Shown: piece by piece, positions 1 to 6,568 of the stretch | Position numbering within the stretch: position 1 is the stretch's first letter | Layout of the letters: each line of letters begins with the position of its first letter | Assembly (NCBI GenBank): GCA_945878515.1 | Contig: CAMCTL010000113.1 | Span: 1-11,602, forward strand | DNA length: 11,602 bases | Source of the DNA: Flavobacterium psychrophilum | GTDB lineage: Bacteria; Bacteroidota; Bacteroidia; Flavobacteriales; Flavobacteriaceae | Direction: 5' to 3' | Made by a program: the position numbers and the translations under genes | The notes under the pieces: generated by a model | Databases searched by the model: none | The model's input: only the letters and a program-made list of their open reading frames with translations | Told to the model about the DNA's origin: nothing

Positions 1-195
1 AATTTTTTTGGTTATTTCTTGATAAGGAACATCGAATTTTTCGCTGTAAAAAGCCCTCATTTTTTCAATGAGTTCATCATCGGCAAGTGCAATAACTGAG
101 GATATTCCGTACTTCGCCACACGAATTGGGCTATCAATCGTGAAAGCCAATCCCATTACTGGAATATGAAAAGTATGTAATTGTTTATTTGTCAT
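1..195 (-). CDS. Uncharacterised protein, N-terminal 65 residues (runs off the window)
   Basis: Reading leftward from an ATG at 193-195 there are 65 open codons to the window edge, so only the N-terminus is visible. It begins MTNKQLHTFHIPVMGLAF and continues with a segment IDSPIRVAKYGISSVIAL (about residues 20-37) and an acidic helix-like stretch DDELIEKMRAFY. The start is supported by an AAAGGAG Shine-Dalgarno-like sequence at 207-213, 11 nt upstream, which is uncommon in Bacteroidota. I recall similar openings in long conserved hypothetical proteins of flavobacteria. The pattern 'IPVMG...AKYGISSVIA' is loosely reminiscent of FMN-dependent TIM-barrel enzymes, but this is a weak impression and no function is assigned. 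The gene is real by codon pattern and start context; its role is unknown. Its upstream side faces the MITE-like element at 328-512. Confidence 0.75.
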   Translation of the reverse strand, partial: MTNKQLHTFHIPVMGLAFTIDSPIRVAKYGISSVIALADDELIEKMRAFYSEKFDVPYQEITKKI

Positions 196-327
196 TTTTT
201 TGTTTACTCCTTTAATTGTATAAAATGCAAATTTCGACAAAGTAATCAACACAAAAACTGACATATATCATATTTTCGAATCGATCAGGACATATAAACC
301 AAACATAATGTTAAATTATAATGTTTT

Positions 328-512
328 AACCTCAGCTCGATTAATATTGAAAAGTTTAAACCACATAGATAAAATATTAGCTTTTAACAGAAAGACGCTT
401 TGCTTATCATAGTTTTCATACCTATGTGAAAATAAAATACTTATGAAAATCTTTGTTAATTATTTTTTATAAAATCTCTATGTGGTTAAAAATTATTAAT
501 CGAACTCAGGTT
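328..512. repeat. MITE-like inverted-repeat element, about 185 bp
   Basis: The left arm (328-375) and right arm (469-512) are imperfect inverted copies. Both begin, read inward, with AACCT(C/G)AG(C/T)TCGATTAATA and both carry an ACCACATAGA core followed by A/T-rich sequence ending in TTTAT/AAAAT. The roughly 93-bp centre has a smaller hairpin, CATAG/CTATG at 408-412 and 422-426. The motif CTATGTG appears three times in the element in both orientations. It has no coding capacity. Size, terminal inverted repeats and position beside transposase debris suggest a non-autonomous transposable element or dispersed intergenic repeat. No convincing target-site duplication was seen, so the exact ends are uncertain. 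Confidence 0.65.
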
Positions 513-592
513 TTTATGTTATTCTATAAAATCTTGCGCATCAAATTGTTTGCATTTTGCCAAAGAAATTGAGAGAAAAAAGTCATGAATAG

Positions 593-843
593 GTTTTGCG
601 ATTACGAAAAAATTCCACTTTACATAAAGCCTACTTGAAAAATACCAAAACAAACTTGAATTGGTTTACTTACCAGCAAACTCAGCGGATTTAAACCCTA
701 TTGAAAGAATTTGGTGGTTCGTCACAAATAGGCATCTAGAAACAATGCCTATAAAAATTGAAAAATTTAAAGAACTAATGAAAACATTTGAGTTTGAAAA
801 TGATTTAAGTAAAAACCGCTTTACGCAAATTGCAAATACTTAA
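593..843 (+). pseudogene. IS630-family transposase, decayed C-terminal fragment
   Basis: The frame ending at the TAA at 841-843 reads LEKYQNKLELVYLPANSADL followed by NPIERIWWFVTN. This is the signature of the IS630/DDE_3 catalytic core (usual form LPxYSPDLNPIExxW), including the third catalytic acidic residue, the E of NPIE. The preceding motif, D-N-A-x-x-H-K-A in intact enzymes, is recognisable in another frame as NSTLHKAYLK (611-640), so a frameshift lies near 632-642. Upstream of that, stops occur in every frame and the first two thirds of the enzyme (normally around 300 residues or more) are missing. The HFAKEIERKK-like segment near 550-580 may be further debris. The fragment is non-functional. 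No terminal inverted repeat of the parent IS could be placed with confidence. Confidence 0.75.
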
Positions 844-888
844 TGGACTTTATAAAATTAAGGAACATCTTATTCAATTTAATAATAT

Positions 889-917
889 CAAAAAACCCTC
901 ACATTTCTGCAAGGGTT
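889..917 (-). terminator. Rho-independent terminator of ahcY
   Basis: On the minus strand AACCCT (912-917) and AGGGTT (894-899) form a 6-bp stem with a 12-nt loop, followed by a T run and TGATATT. It lies about 42 nt past the ahcY stop codon, in the right orientation. Confidence 0.7.
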
Positions 918-924
918 CACAATA

Positions 925-952
925 ATCTAAAATCTAAATTCAGAAATCTAAA
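925..952. repeat. Heptamer array, ATCTAAA unit
   Basis: Four consecutive 7-bp units read ATCTAAA, ATCTAAA, TTCAGAA, ATCTAAA on the plus strand, 6 nt beyond the ahcY stop. The same unit and period recur just before the aspartate kinase start (3899-3946). Confidence 0.7.
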
Positions 953-958
953 ATAGAT

Positions 959-2275
959 TTAGTATCTGTAATACTCTGGTTTAAAAGGTCCTTCAACGGC
1001 AACACCAATATATTCGGCTTGGTCAACACGTAAAGTTTCTAATTCAACACCTAGTTTTGCTAGATGCAACATGGCCACTTTTTCGTCCAAATGTTTTGGT
1101 AACATATACACTTCATTGTTGTAAGCCGCGCTGTTTTTCCACAGTTCGATTTGAGCCAGCGTTTGGTTTGTAAAAGAGTTACTCATTACAAAACTTGGAT
1201 GACCTGTAGCACAACCAAGATTTACCAAACGACCTTCGGCTAGGATAAGAATGTCTTTTCCAGCAATAGTATATTTATCTACTTGTGGTTTGATTTCGAT
1301 TTTAGATGCACCATGGTTTTTGTTTAACCAAGCCATATCAATTTCGTTATCAAAATGACCGATGTTACAAATGATGGTTTTGTCTTTCATTTGTTCGAAA
1401 TGAGAACCCAAAACAATGTCTTTGTTTCCAGTAGTGGTGATAATAATATCTGCTGTTGCGATAACTGTATTTAATTTCTTTACTTCAAAACCGTCCATTG
1501 CGGCTTGCAAAGCACAAATTGGGTCAATTTCAGTAACTGTTACAATAGAACCAGCACCTCTAAAAGAAGCCGCTGTTCCTTTTCCAACATCGCCATAACC
1601 ACAAACAATTACTCTTTTTCCAGCCAACATAATATCAGTAGCACGACGAACTGCATCAACTGCCGATTCTTTACAACCGTATTTGTTATCGAACTTAGAT
1701 TTAGTAACAGAATCGTTTACATTGATTGCTGGCATAAACAAAGTGCCATTTTTCATTCTTTCATACAAACGGTGAACACCTGTTGTTGTTTCTTCCGACA
1801 AACCTTTAATACCTGGAATCAATTCAGGAAAACGATCAAAAACCATATTGGTCAAATCGCCACCATCGTCAAGAATCATGTTCAATGGTTTTCTATCTTC
1901 GCCAAAGAAAAGTGTTTGCTCGATACACCAGTCAAAAGACTCTTCGTCAAGACCTTTCCAAGCATAAACTTGAATTCCGGCAGCAGCAATCGCAGCAGCA
2001 GCTTGATCTTGAGTTGAGAAAATGTTACAAGAAGACCATGTTACTTCAGCTCCAAGAGCAATTAGTGTTTCAATCAAAACCGCAGTTTGAATAGTCATGT
2101 GCAAACATCCTGCAATACGAGCACCTTTCAGCGGTTGTTCGTCTTTATATTCCGCCCGAAGCGCCATTAAACCTGGCATTTCGGCTTCTGCCAATTCAAT
2201 TTCTTTTCTTCCCCAAGCTGCTAGAGAAATGTCTTTTACTTTGAAAGCCACAAAAGGCATAGTTGCTGTACTCAT
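959..2275 (-). CDS. ahcY: S-adenosyl-L-homocysteine hydrolase (adenosylhomocysteinase)
   Basis: Cytosolic NAD-dependent enzyme that splits S-adenosylhomocysteine into homocysteine and adenosine, removing the inhibitory product of methyltransferases and feeding the methionine cycle. The 438 residues match the usual family length. Visible signatures are [14 protein letters not shown] (58-71), LDDGGDLTN (135-143), the substrate/catalytic block [11 protein letters not shown] (187-197, with K192 and D196), the NAD-binding loop GYGDVGKG (226-233), IGHFD (305-309), [17 protein letters not shown] (346-362) and the C-terminal KPEYYRY, whose Lys432 and Tyr436 contact NAD of the neighbouring subunit in characterised homologues. 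All catalytic positions known from the human enzyme (H59, D137, E162, K192, D196, H307, H359 here) are present. The ATG start gives a normal N-terminus and a short leader after a TAAATTTG box. It is monocistronic, with its own terminator. Confidence 0.97.
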   Translation of the reverse strand: MSTATMPFVAFKVKDISLAAWGRKEIELAEAEMPGLMALRAEYKDEQPLKGARIAGCLHMTIQTAVLIETLIALGAEVTWSSCNIFSTQDQAAAAIAAAGIQVYAWKGLDEESFDWCIEQTLFFGEDRKPLNMILDDGGDLTNMVFDRFPELIPGIKGLSEETTTGVHRLYERMKNGTLFMPAINVNDSVTKSKFDNKYGCKESAVDAVRRATDIMLAGKRVIVCGYGDVGKGTAASFRGAGSIVTVTEIDPICALQAAMDGFEVKKLNTVIATADIIITTTGNKDIVLGSHFEQMKDKTIICNIGHFDNEIDMAWLNKNHGASKIEIKPQVDKYTIAGKDILILAEGRLVNLGCATGHPSFVMSNSFTNQTLAQIELWKNSAAYNNEVYMLPKHLDEKVAMLHLAKLGVELETLRVDQAEYIGVAVEGPFKPEYYRY

Positions 2276-2306
2276 TTATAGTATATTTGTATTTATAAAT
2301 TTTTTG

Positions 2307-2314
2307 CAAATTTA
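2307..2314 (-). promoter_or_regulatory. Probable -7 box of the ahcY promoter
   Basis: On the minus strand this octamer is TAAATTTG, a perfect match to the Bacteroidota TAnnTTTG -7 element, placed to give a leader of about 25 nt before the ahcY ATG. No good TTG -33 element was seen at the expected spacing, so the call is tentative. Confidence 0.45.
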
Positions 2315-2341
2315 CATAATAACTTTATATTTTAAAAGGCA

Positions 2342-2372
2342 TTCGAGAACATTTATGAATTGTTTAATTTTG
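2342..2372 (+). promoter_or_regulatory. Possible promoter of the phosphopantetheinyl transferase gene
   Basis: TAATTTTG at 2365-2372 matches TAnnTTTG, with TTCG 19 nt upstream as a poor -33 element. The implied leader is long, about 150 nt, and contains the degenerate repeat copies at 2412-2484. Confidence 0.35.
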
Positions 2373-2411
2373 TAATCTTTTGAATTATAATGAAATAATT
2401 TTAGATACCAT

Positions 2412-2484
2412 ACTGAGCCCAGTCGGAGGATGGAGCCAATCTCACTATTCGTTGCAAATAAAGTGCACTGAACTCCGCAGAAAG
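2412..2484. repeat. Two degenerate copies of an ACTGAGC...GTCGAAG-type intergenic repeat
   Basis: ACTGAGCCCAGTCGGAG (2412-2428) and CACTGAACTCCGCAGAAAG (2466-2484) are in direct orientation. They resemble each other and the CTGAGCTTGTCGAAG core of the element at 5500-5661. Both are too diverged for a firm call. They fill the spacer between ahcY and the divergent gene. Confidence 0.35.
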
Positions 2485-2528
2485 TAGAAACATTGTGAAG
2501 TAATCGGGGCTAAAAATCTCTTTATAAA

Positions 2529-3164
2529 ATGCCACTATATAAAACTATACATTTCAATTCCTCAACCCAAATCCTAGTTTGGAAAATCACCGAATCTCTT
2601 GAGGAATTAATGGAAAAAGTCGTCTTAAAAGAAAAAAGCCAACTGCGATTGAATAAAATGAAATCCGAAATGCACCAACGGGCTTTTGTAAGTGTGCGTT
2701 TGCTATTGAAAAAAGCTGGTTATTCCGATTCCGAATTGCATTATGATGAATTTGGAAAACCTTATTTTCTAGATGAGAAACACATTTCAATTTCACATTC
2801 GCATCATTTTTCCACCATAATTATTAGTAACCAAATCGTTGGAATCGACGTAGAAATGCAAAGAGAAAAAATAATCAGCATTGCCGATAAATTTATAAAT
2901 GCTGCAGAAGTAAAACACCTAAGCCGTTTTGAAGTTCAAGATTACATCAAAAAACTAACAATAACATGGGGAGCAAAAGAAGCCATTTTTAAAATCCGAA
3001 ACGAAAAAGGAATCAGTTTCAAAGATCACATCCAACTTAGTTCATTTGAAATCAAAGACCAAAGCACAACTGCAATTCTAGAAATCGAAAAAATAAAAAA
3101 GCAATTCTTTGTGTATTTTGAGGAATTCGAGGGTTTTACTTTGGTTTATGCTTTTTTAAAGTAA
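2529..3164 (+). CDS. 4'-phosphopantetheinyl transferase superfamily protein (Sfp-type, short)
   Basis: Transfers the 4'-phosphopantetheine arm from coenzyme A to a conserved serine of carrier proteins, converting apo-ACP or peptidyl/aryl carrier domains to the active form. The 211-residue protein carries the family signatures FGKPYF (75-80), SISHSHHFSTII (87-98), the magnesium-binding GIDVE (105-109; D107 and E109) and WGAKEAIFKI (147-156; K150 and E151). Together these define the catalytic site. The start ATG at 2529 gives a typical length. The gene is divergent from ahcY and followed by a 245-bp spacer with no clear terminator. No fatty-acid, polyketide or peptide synthase genes are nearby, so the carrier partner (housekeeping ACP or another) cannot be inferred. 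The symbol is left empty because Sfp-type and AcpT-type names depend on the substrate. Confidence 0.9.
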   Translation: MPLYKTIHFNSSTQILVWKITESLEELMEKVVLKEKSQLRLNKMKSEMHQRAFVSVRLLLKKAGYSDSELHYDEFGKPYFLDEKHISISHSHHFSTIIISNQIVGIDVEMQREKIISIADKFINAAEVKHLSRFEVQDYIKKLTITWGAKEAIFKIRNEKGISFKDHIQLSSFEIKDQSTTAILEIEKIKKQFFVYFEEFEGFTLVYAFLK

Positions 3165-3255
3165 AAAGCCCAATCAGATAAGATTTCCATTGGTTTCGAA
3201 CATTCAATTCAATTCAAAGGCAAATTGATTTTTCATAATATCTGAAAAATGAATG

Positions 3256-3286
3256 CTACAAATAGACTTTTCTATTTTATTTGTAG
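3256..3286. repeat. Inverted repeat / potential hairpin
   Basis: CTACAAAT (3256-3263) and ATTTGTAG (3279-3286) are perfect 8-bp inverted copies around a 15-nt loop. It lies between the phosphopantetheinyl transferase gene and the next promoter. It lacks the GC content and adjacent T run of a clear intrinsic terminator, so it may be a weak terminator, a regulator site or chance. Confidence 0.4.
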
Positions 3287-3326
3287 TCACAAATTTGGAA
3301 TTTTTTGTGAAATTAGAAACAATTAA

Positions 3327-3356
3327 TTCGATTCAAATGTCAGAAGTGTATATTTG
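3327..3356 (+). promoter_or_regulatory. Probable promoter of the acetyltransferase-aspartate kinase operon
   Basis: TATATTTG at 3349-3356 is a perfect TAnnTTTG -7 box. TTCG, 18 nt upstream, stands where TTTG/TTG is expected. The predicted leader is about 45-50 nt before the ATG at 3410. Confidence 0.5.
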
Positions 3357-3409
3357 CCTTACGCTATTTATAAAAAAAATATACAACTGCTTTTTTACAA
3401 TACAAATAT

Positions 3410-3889
3410 ATGATTATCAGAAAAGGGAATCCCGAAGATATGGAGGCAGTTTTGAGCCTCATTAAGGAATTGGCAATTTTTGAAAATGAACCAAATGCGG
3501 TTGTAATAACCGCTGAAGATTTAGTTAAAGACGGCTTTTCCACAACACCTTTATTTAATATTTTTGTTGCCGAAGTAGCATCACAAATCGTTGGAATAGC
3601 TTTATATTACTATCGTTATTCTACTTGGAAGGGAAAAACCATCCACTTAGAAGATTTGGTTGTAAAAGAAAGTATGCGTGGTTCAGGAATAGGCTTTGCA
3701 TTGTATTCTGAAATCATAAAACAAGGAAAAAAGGATAATGTTCGAAGAATTGAGTGGAATGTTTTAGACTGGAACACGCCAGCAATAAATTTTTACAAAA
3801 ATTCAGGTGCCGTAATCTTAGACGATTGGAGGGTTGCTCAAATGAATGAGGATGCAATTAACTATTTCGTTGATAATAAATTAAAATAA
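3410..3889 (+). CDS. GNAT-family N-acetyltransferase, SSAT/diamine-acetyltransferase-like
   Basis: Acetyl-CoA-dependent acetyltransferase of 159 residues. The acetyl-CoA pyrophosphate loop (motif A, R/Q-x-x-G-x-G) is R90-G-S-G-I-G95. The downstream IEWNVLDWNTPAINFYKNSGA (114-134, written here in two parts: IEWNVLDWNTPAI and NFYKNSGA) carries the conserved tyrosine (Y129) used as general acid in many GNATs. LAIFENEPNAVVITAEDL, YYRYSTWKG and HLEDLVV are the pattern I associate with the spermidine/spermine N1-acetyltransferase-like branch. A polyamine or diamine substrate is therefore plausible but unproven. The ATG at 3410 follows a good -7 box. A longer ATG-type reading in another frame across the same region is spurious. 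Aspartate kinase follows 57 nt later on the same strand, suggesting co-transcription. Confidence 0.85.
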   Translation: MIIRKGNPEDMEAVLSLIKELAIFENEPNAVVITAEDLVKDGFSTTPLFNIFVAEVASQIVGIALYYYRYSTWKGKTIHLEDLVVKESMRGSGIGFALYSEIIKQGKKDNVRRIEWNVLDWNTPAINFYKNSGAVILDDWRVAQMNEDAINYFVDNKLK

Positions 3890-3898
3890 AAAAAATCG

Positions 3899-3946
3899 TT
3901 TTCAAATTTCAAACTAAAAATCTGAAATCTAAAATCTAAAATTAAA
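3899..3946. repeat. Heptamer array directly before the aspartate kinase start
   Basis: The whole spacer can be cut into 7-bp units: TTTTCAA, ATTTCAA, ACTAAAA, ATCTGAA, ATCTAAA, ATCTAAA, ATTAAAA. The last unit runs into the A of the ATG at 3947. The ATCTAAA/ATCTGAA units match those after ahcY (925-952). Confidence 0.65.
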
Positions 3947-5203
3947 ATGAGAGTATTTAAGTTTGGTGGTGCATCTGTAAAAGACGCCGCGGGAATAAAA
4001 AACGTATATGACGTTTTGCAAAAAGTTGGTTATGAGGATGTATTATTGGTTGTTTCTGCTATGGGAAAAACCACGAATGCGCTCGAAGATGTTATAAAAA
4101 ATTACTTTGACAAATCCGACGAATTGAATGCATCTGTTCAGGAAGTAAAAAAATACCACAATCAAGTGCTAATCGATTTATTCGAAGACGAAAACAACCC
4201 AGTTTTTGCTGCTGTAAATTCACAATTTTCTGATTTGGAGTATTTTTTAGCACACAATAAATCGCCCAATTACAATTTTGTTTATGACCAAATTGTGAGC
4301 TATGGCGAATTGATTTCGACTACAATTTTGAGCCATTTTATGAGCTTCATGGGTATTAAAACACAATGGCTTGATGTACGGAATTTTATAAAAACCAATT
4401 CAAATTATAGAGATGCTGAAGTAGATTGGGAATTAACTCAGGCAACCATTTCCAAAAACGTTCAGAAAAAAATGTTGAATATTACCCAAGGATTTTTGGG
4501 TTCTGACGAAAATAATTTCACTACAACTTTAGGTCGAGAAGGTTCTGATTATACTGCTGGAATTTTTGCGTATTGCCTTAATGCCGAAAGTGTAACCATC
4601 TGGAAAGACGTTCCAGGAGTTATGAATGCCGATCCAAGATATTTTGAAAATGCAAGTTTATTGACCAATATTTCCTATCGCGAAGCCATCGAAATGGCGT
4701 TTTATGGCGCTACAGTTATTCACCCAAAAACTTTGCAACCTTTACAAAAAAAAGAAATTCCACTGTATGTAAAATCATTCATAAATCCGATGTTAGCTGG
4801 AACTTGTGTGTCAAAAGGTTCTGATTCGGAGTGGCAAATTCCTAGTTTTATTGTTAAAAGGAATCAACTTTTAATTTCCCTTGCCTCAATAGATTTTTCG
4901 TTTATTATGGAAGAAAATATTAGCGAAATTTTTGCTTTGTTTCACCAGTTCAAATTGAAAGTAAATCTAATTCAAAATTCGGCCATCAGTTTTTCGGTAT
5001 GTGTAGAAGATAAATTTTCAAATTTCAAAGATTTGAATCCTGTTCTTTCAAAAAAATTTAAAGTCGATTTCGATGAAAATGTAACACTATACACCATTCG
5101 ACATTTTAATGATAAAGCAGCGCAAACTGTGGAGCACAATAAAACCGTTTTGCTGAAACAAGTGAGCCGAGAGACGATGCAAGTAGTTACTAAAGAAAGC
5201 TAA
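3947..5203 (+). CDS. lysC: Aspartate kinase (monofunctional aspartokinase)
   Basis: Catalyses ATP-dependent phosphorylation of L-aspartate, the committed step towards lysine/diaminopimelate, threonine and methionine. The 418-residue protein has an N-terminal amino-acid-kinase domain: KFGGASV (5-11), VVSAMGKTTNAL (35-46), TTLGREGSDYTAG (193-205), TIWKDVPGVMNADPR (217-231) and YGATVIHPKTL (253-263). A C-terminal region (about 300-418) fits ACT-type regulatory modules. It is shorter than ThrA/MetL, has no homoserine dehydrogenase domain, and is therefore monofunctional. The symbol lysC is used in the generic sense. It follows the acetyltransferase gene by 57 nt of heptamer-repeat spacer and is probably its operon partner. 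Feedback inhibition through the ACT region is likely by family, but the effector cannot be read from the sequence. Confidence 0.92.
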   Translation: MRVFKFGGASVKDAAGIKNVYDVLQKVGYEDVLLVVSAMGKTTNALEDVIKNYFDKSDELNASVQEVKKYHNQVLIDLFEDENNPVFAAVNSQFSDLEYFLAHNKSPNYNFVYDQIVSYGELISTTILSHFMSFMGIKTQWLDVRNFIKTNSNYRDAEVDWELTQATISKNVQKKMLNITQGFLGSDENNFTTTLGREGSDYTAGIFAYCLNAESVTIWKDVPGVMNADPRYFENASLLTNISYREAIEMAFYGATVIHPKTLQPLQKKEIPLYVKSFINPMLAGTCVSKGSDSEWQIPSFIVKRNQLLISLASIDFSFIMEENISEIFALFHQFKLKVNLIQNSAISFSVCVEDKFSNFKDLNPVLSKKFKVDFDENVTLYTIRHFNDKAAQTVEHNKTVLLKQVSRETMQVVTKES

Positions 5204-5283
5204 AAATAATCAGTTTAAGAGTTATAAAATAATTCAAATGACTAATAATTATATCTTTATTTCTCTCTATTAAATAGTAAGAA

Positions 5284-5309
5284 TTGTATAATGTCGTATT
5301 GTATAATGT
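5284..5309. repeat. Direct doublet TTGTATAATGT
   Basis: The 11-mer occurs at 5284-5294 and 5299-5309, a 15-bp period. It may be a two-unit remnant of a simple intergenic repeat. Confidence 0.5.
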
Positions 5310-5499
5310 AAAATTACTAGTAATTACAATGCTTTCGGAAGAAATAAACCCGATATTGCTTTATGTGCTTTACTTCTACTTTCTGCAAATAAAATATTTT
5401 ATTTTTTATTCATTTATTTGTAATTTGACATTATGATTCTGTATTAAACTTAGTCAATTTGTTTTCATTTTTAATAAGCATGAATTGGTAAATTATAAA

Positions 5500-5661
5500 T
5501 GACTTATCCCTTTTATCAACAAAGGCTTCGACATGCTCAGCCAGACAACATTCAGAATTTCGATTAGAAACCTTGATGTCTCCCTGAGCTTGTCGAAGGG
5601 TTTCTGTTAAGAATCGTCAATAAAGACTCGTTCTCCAAATATTAATAAAAAGGATAAGTCA
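5500..5661. repeat. Nested palindromic element (MITE/BIME-like), 162 bp
   Basis: Outer arms TGACTTATCCCTTTTAT (5500-5516) and the inverted copy at 5645-5661 agree at 16 of 17 positions. Nested inside is the inverted pair of a REP-like sequence listed separately (5524-5547 and 5577-5599). The outer-to-inner spacing differs between the sides (about 8 versus 45 bp), so this is a composite, not one simple hairpin. AAATTAT occurs just outside both ends (5490-5496 and 5662-5668) and could be a target duplication, but it is AT-rich and offset by 3 nt on one side. Confidence 0.6.
5524..5599. repeat. Inverted pair of a REP-like CTTCGACAnGCTCAG repeat
   Basis: GGCTTCGACATGCTCAGCC-AGACA at 5524-5547 and, on the opposite strand at 5577-5599, CCTTCGACAAGCTCAGGG-AGACA. 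The shared core CTTCGACA(T/A)GCTCAG is, from memory, a very common dispersed intergenic repeat in flavobacterial and other bacterial genomes. Each copy is itself partly palindromic, as expected of REP units. Confidence 0.7.
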
Positions 5662-5821
5662 AAATTATCATTCCTAAAGTAGAAAAATCCAATTCCAAAA
5701 AAAACAAAAAATCGTCACCGTAATTTTAAGAAATAATACAAATGCGTAATAATCCAACAAAATAAAGTATTTTTACACAACGGTATTCTAGCATGAATAC
5801 ACTTAACTGAACATTCAAAAA

Positions 5822-6568
5822 ATGATGCTTCTCCGTTATCTATCCCAAATAGGAAAATACTTCTTGATGTGGAAAGAAATTTTCAGAAAACAGACCAAAT
5901 GGTCGGTCATGAAAAATCTAATCTTCAAAGAAATTGACGAATTAATTATTGACTCTCTTGGTATTGTAGCTTTTATTTCCGTGTTTGTGGGAGGTGTTGT
6001 TGCCATTCAAACCGCATTAAACTTAGATAGTCCATTAATTCCAAAAGATTTAATAGGATATGCCACACGCGAATCCGTGATTTTAGAATTTTCGCCAACA
6101 TTCATTTCAATTGTTATGGCTGGAAAAATGGGTTCTTTTATTACTTCAAGTATTGGTTCTATGAGAGTTACAGAGCAAATTGACGCATTAGAAGTTATGG
6201 GAATAAACTCCCTAAATTACCTTGTTTTTCCTAAACTAATTGCCATTTTATTGTACCCTTTTGTAATTGGAATCAGTATGTTTTTAGGTATCGTAGGCGG
6301 TTATATTGCGTCGGTCTACGGAGGTTTTGGTACGAGTACAGATTTTATAGCTGGTGTCCAAAATGATTTTGAACCCTTTCATGTCACTTATGCGTTTATT
6401 AAGACTTTCATTTTTGGAATTTTACTGGCATCAGTACCATCATTTCACGGTTATTATATGAAAGGTGGCGCACTTGAAGTCGGGAAAGCCAGTACAGTGG
6501 CTTTTGTTTGGACTTCGGTGATGATTATATTTGTGAATTATGTTTTAACACAATTACTTTTGACCTAA
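5822..6568 (+). CDS. mlaE: MlaE-family ABC transporter permease (lipid asymmetry/retrograde phospholipid transport)
   Basis: Inner-membrane permease of the MlaE (formerly DUF140) family, which with the MlaF ATPase and an MCE-domain MlaD partner moves phospholipids between the inner and outer membranes. The 248 residues show the family core: ESVILEFSPTFISIVMAGKM near 80-100, followed by GSFITSSIGSMRVTEQIDAL and EVMGINSLNYLVFPK. Hydrophobic segments lie at about 45-65, 130-160, 190-210 and 225-247, and the C-terminal block is FHGYYMKGGALEVGKAST. The ATG at 5822 gives a normal amphipathic N-terminus. The stop overlaps the start of the ATPase gene by one base (TAATG), so the two are translationally coupled. 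No MCE or periplasmic partner gene is in the window. Confidence 0.92.
   Translation: MMLLRYLSQIGKYFLMWKEIFRKQTKWSVMKNLIFKEIDELIIDSLGIVAFISVFVGGVVAIQTALNLDSPLIPKDLIGYATRESVILEFSPTFISIVMAGKMGSFITSSIGSMRVTEQIDALEVMGINSLNYLVFPKLIAILLYPFVIGISMFLGIVGGYIASVYGGFGTSTDFIAGVQNDFEPFHVTYAFIKTFIFGILLASVPSFHGYYMKGGALEVGKASTVAFVWTSVMIIFVNYVLTQLLLT

Larger units (their letters stand above)
196..958. other. Gene-poor gap with mobile-element debris
   Basis: No intact gene is visible in these 763 bases. The gap contains an imperfect inverted-repeat element (328-512), the decayed end of an IS630-type transposase (about 593-843), the ahcY terminator hairpin (889-917) and a 7-bp-period repeat (925-952), each listed separately. 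The remainder is AT-rich spacer in which I see nothing else. Confidence 0.7.
5204..5821. other. 618-bp intergenic region with repeats, no gene recognised
   Basis: No plausible coding region was found on either strand. The stretch contains a doublet of TTGTATAATGT (5284-5309), a 162-bp nested palindromic element (5500-5661) and AT-rich sequence. The promoter for the downstream mlaE-like gene must lie near its 3' end. TATTTTTAC at about 5768-5776 is an imperfect -7 candidate, without a convincing -33 partner. Confidence 0.65.

Noticed and set aside
2276..2340. S-adenosylhomocysteine riboswitch upstream of ahcY
   Set aside because: The predicted leader is only about 25 nt and the AT-rich upstream region shows no structured, GC-containing aptamer.
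1505..2375. Open frames on the plus strand across ahcY (1416-1598, 1505-2017, 1885-2094, 2097-2375)
   Set aside because: They are antisense to the well-supported ahcY gene. Their translations are rich in S, N, C and F with no recognisable domain, as expected of mirror frames.
2587..2796. Antisense frames in the phosphopantetheinyl transferase, mlaF (6960-7148) and manC (7953-8147) genes
   Set aside because: Each lies wholly inside a clear gene on the other strand and shows no domain or start signal of its own.
3253..3465. 70-codon plus-strand frame overlapping the acetyltransferase start
   Set aside because: It covers the promoter and hairpin region and then reads the acetyltransferase gene out of frame; low-complexity hydrophobic product.
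6508..6567. 20-codon upstream extension of the MlaF-like protein
   Set aside because: The extension lies within mlaE in another frame. The ATG in the TAATG overlap gives the standard family N-terminus.
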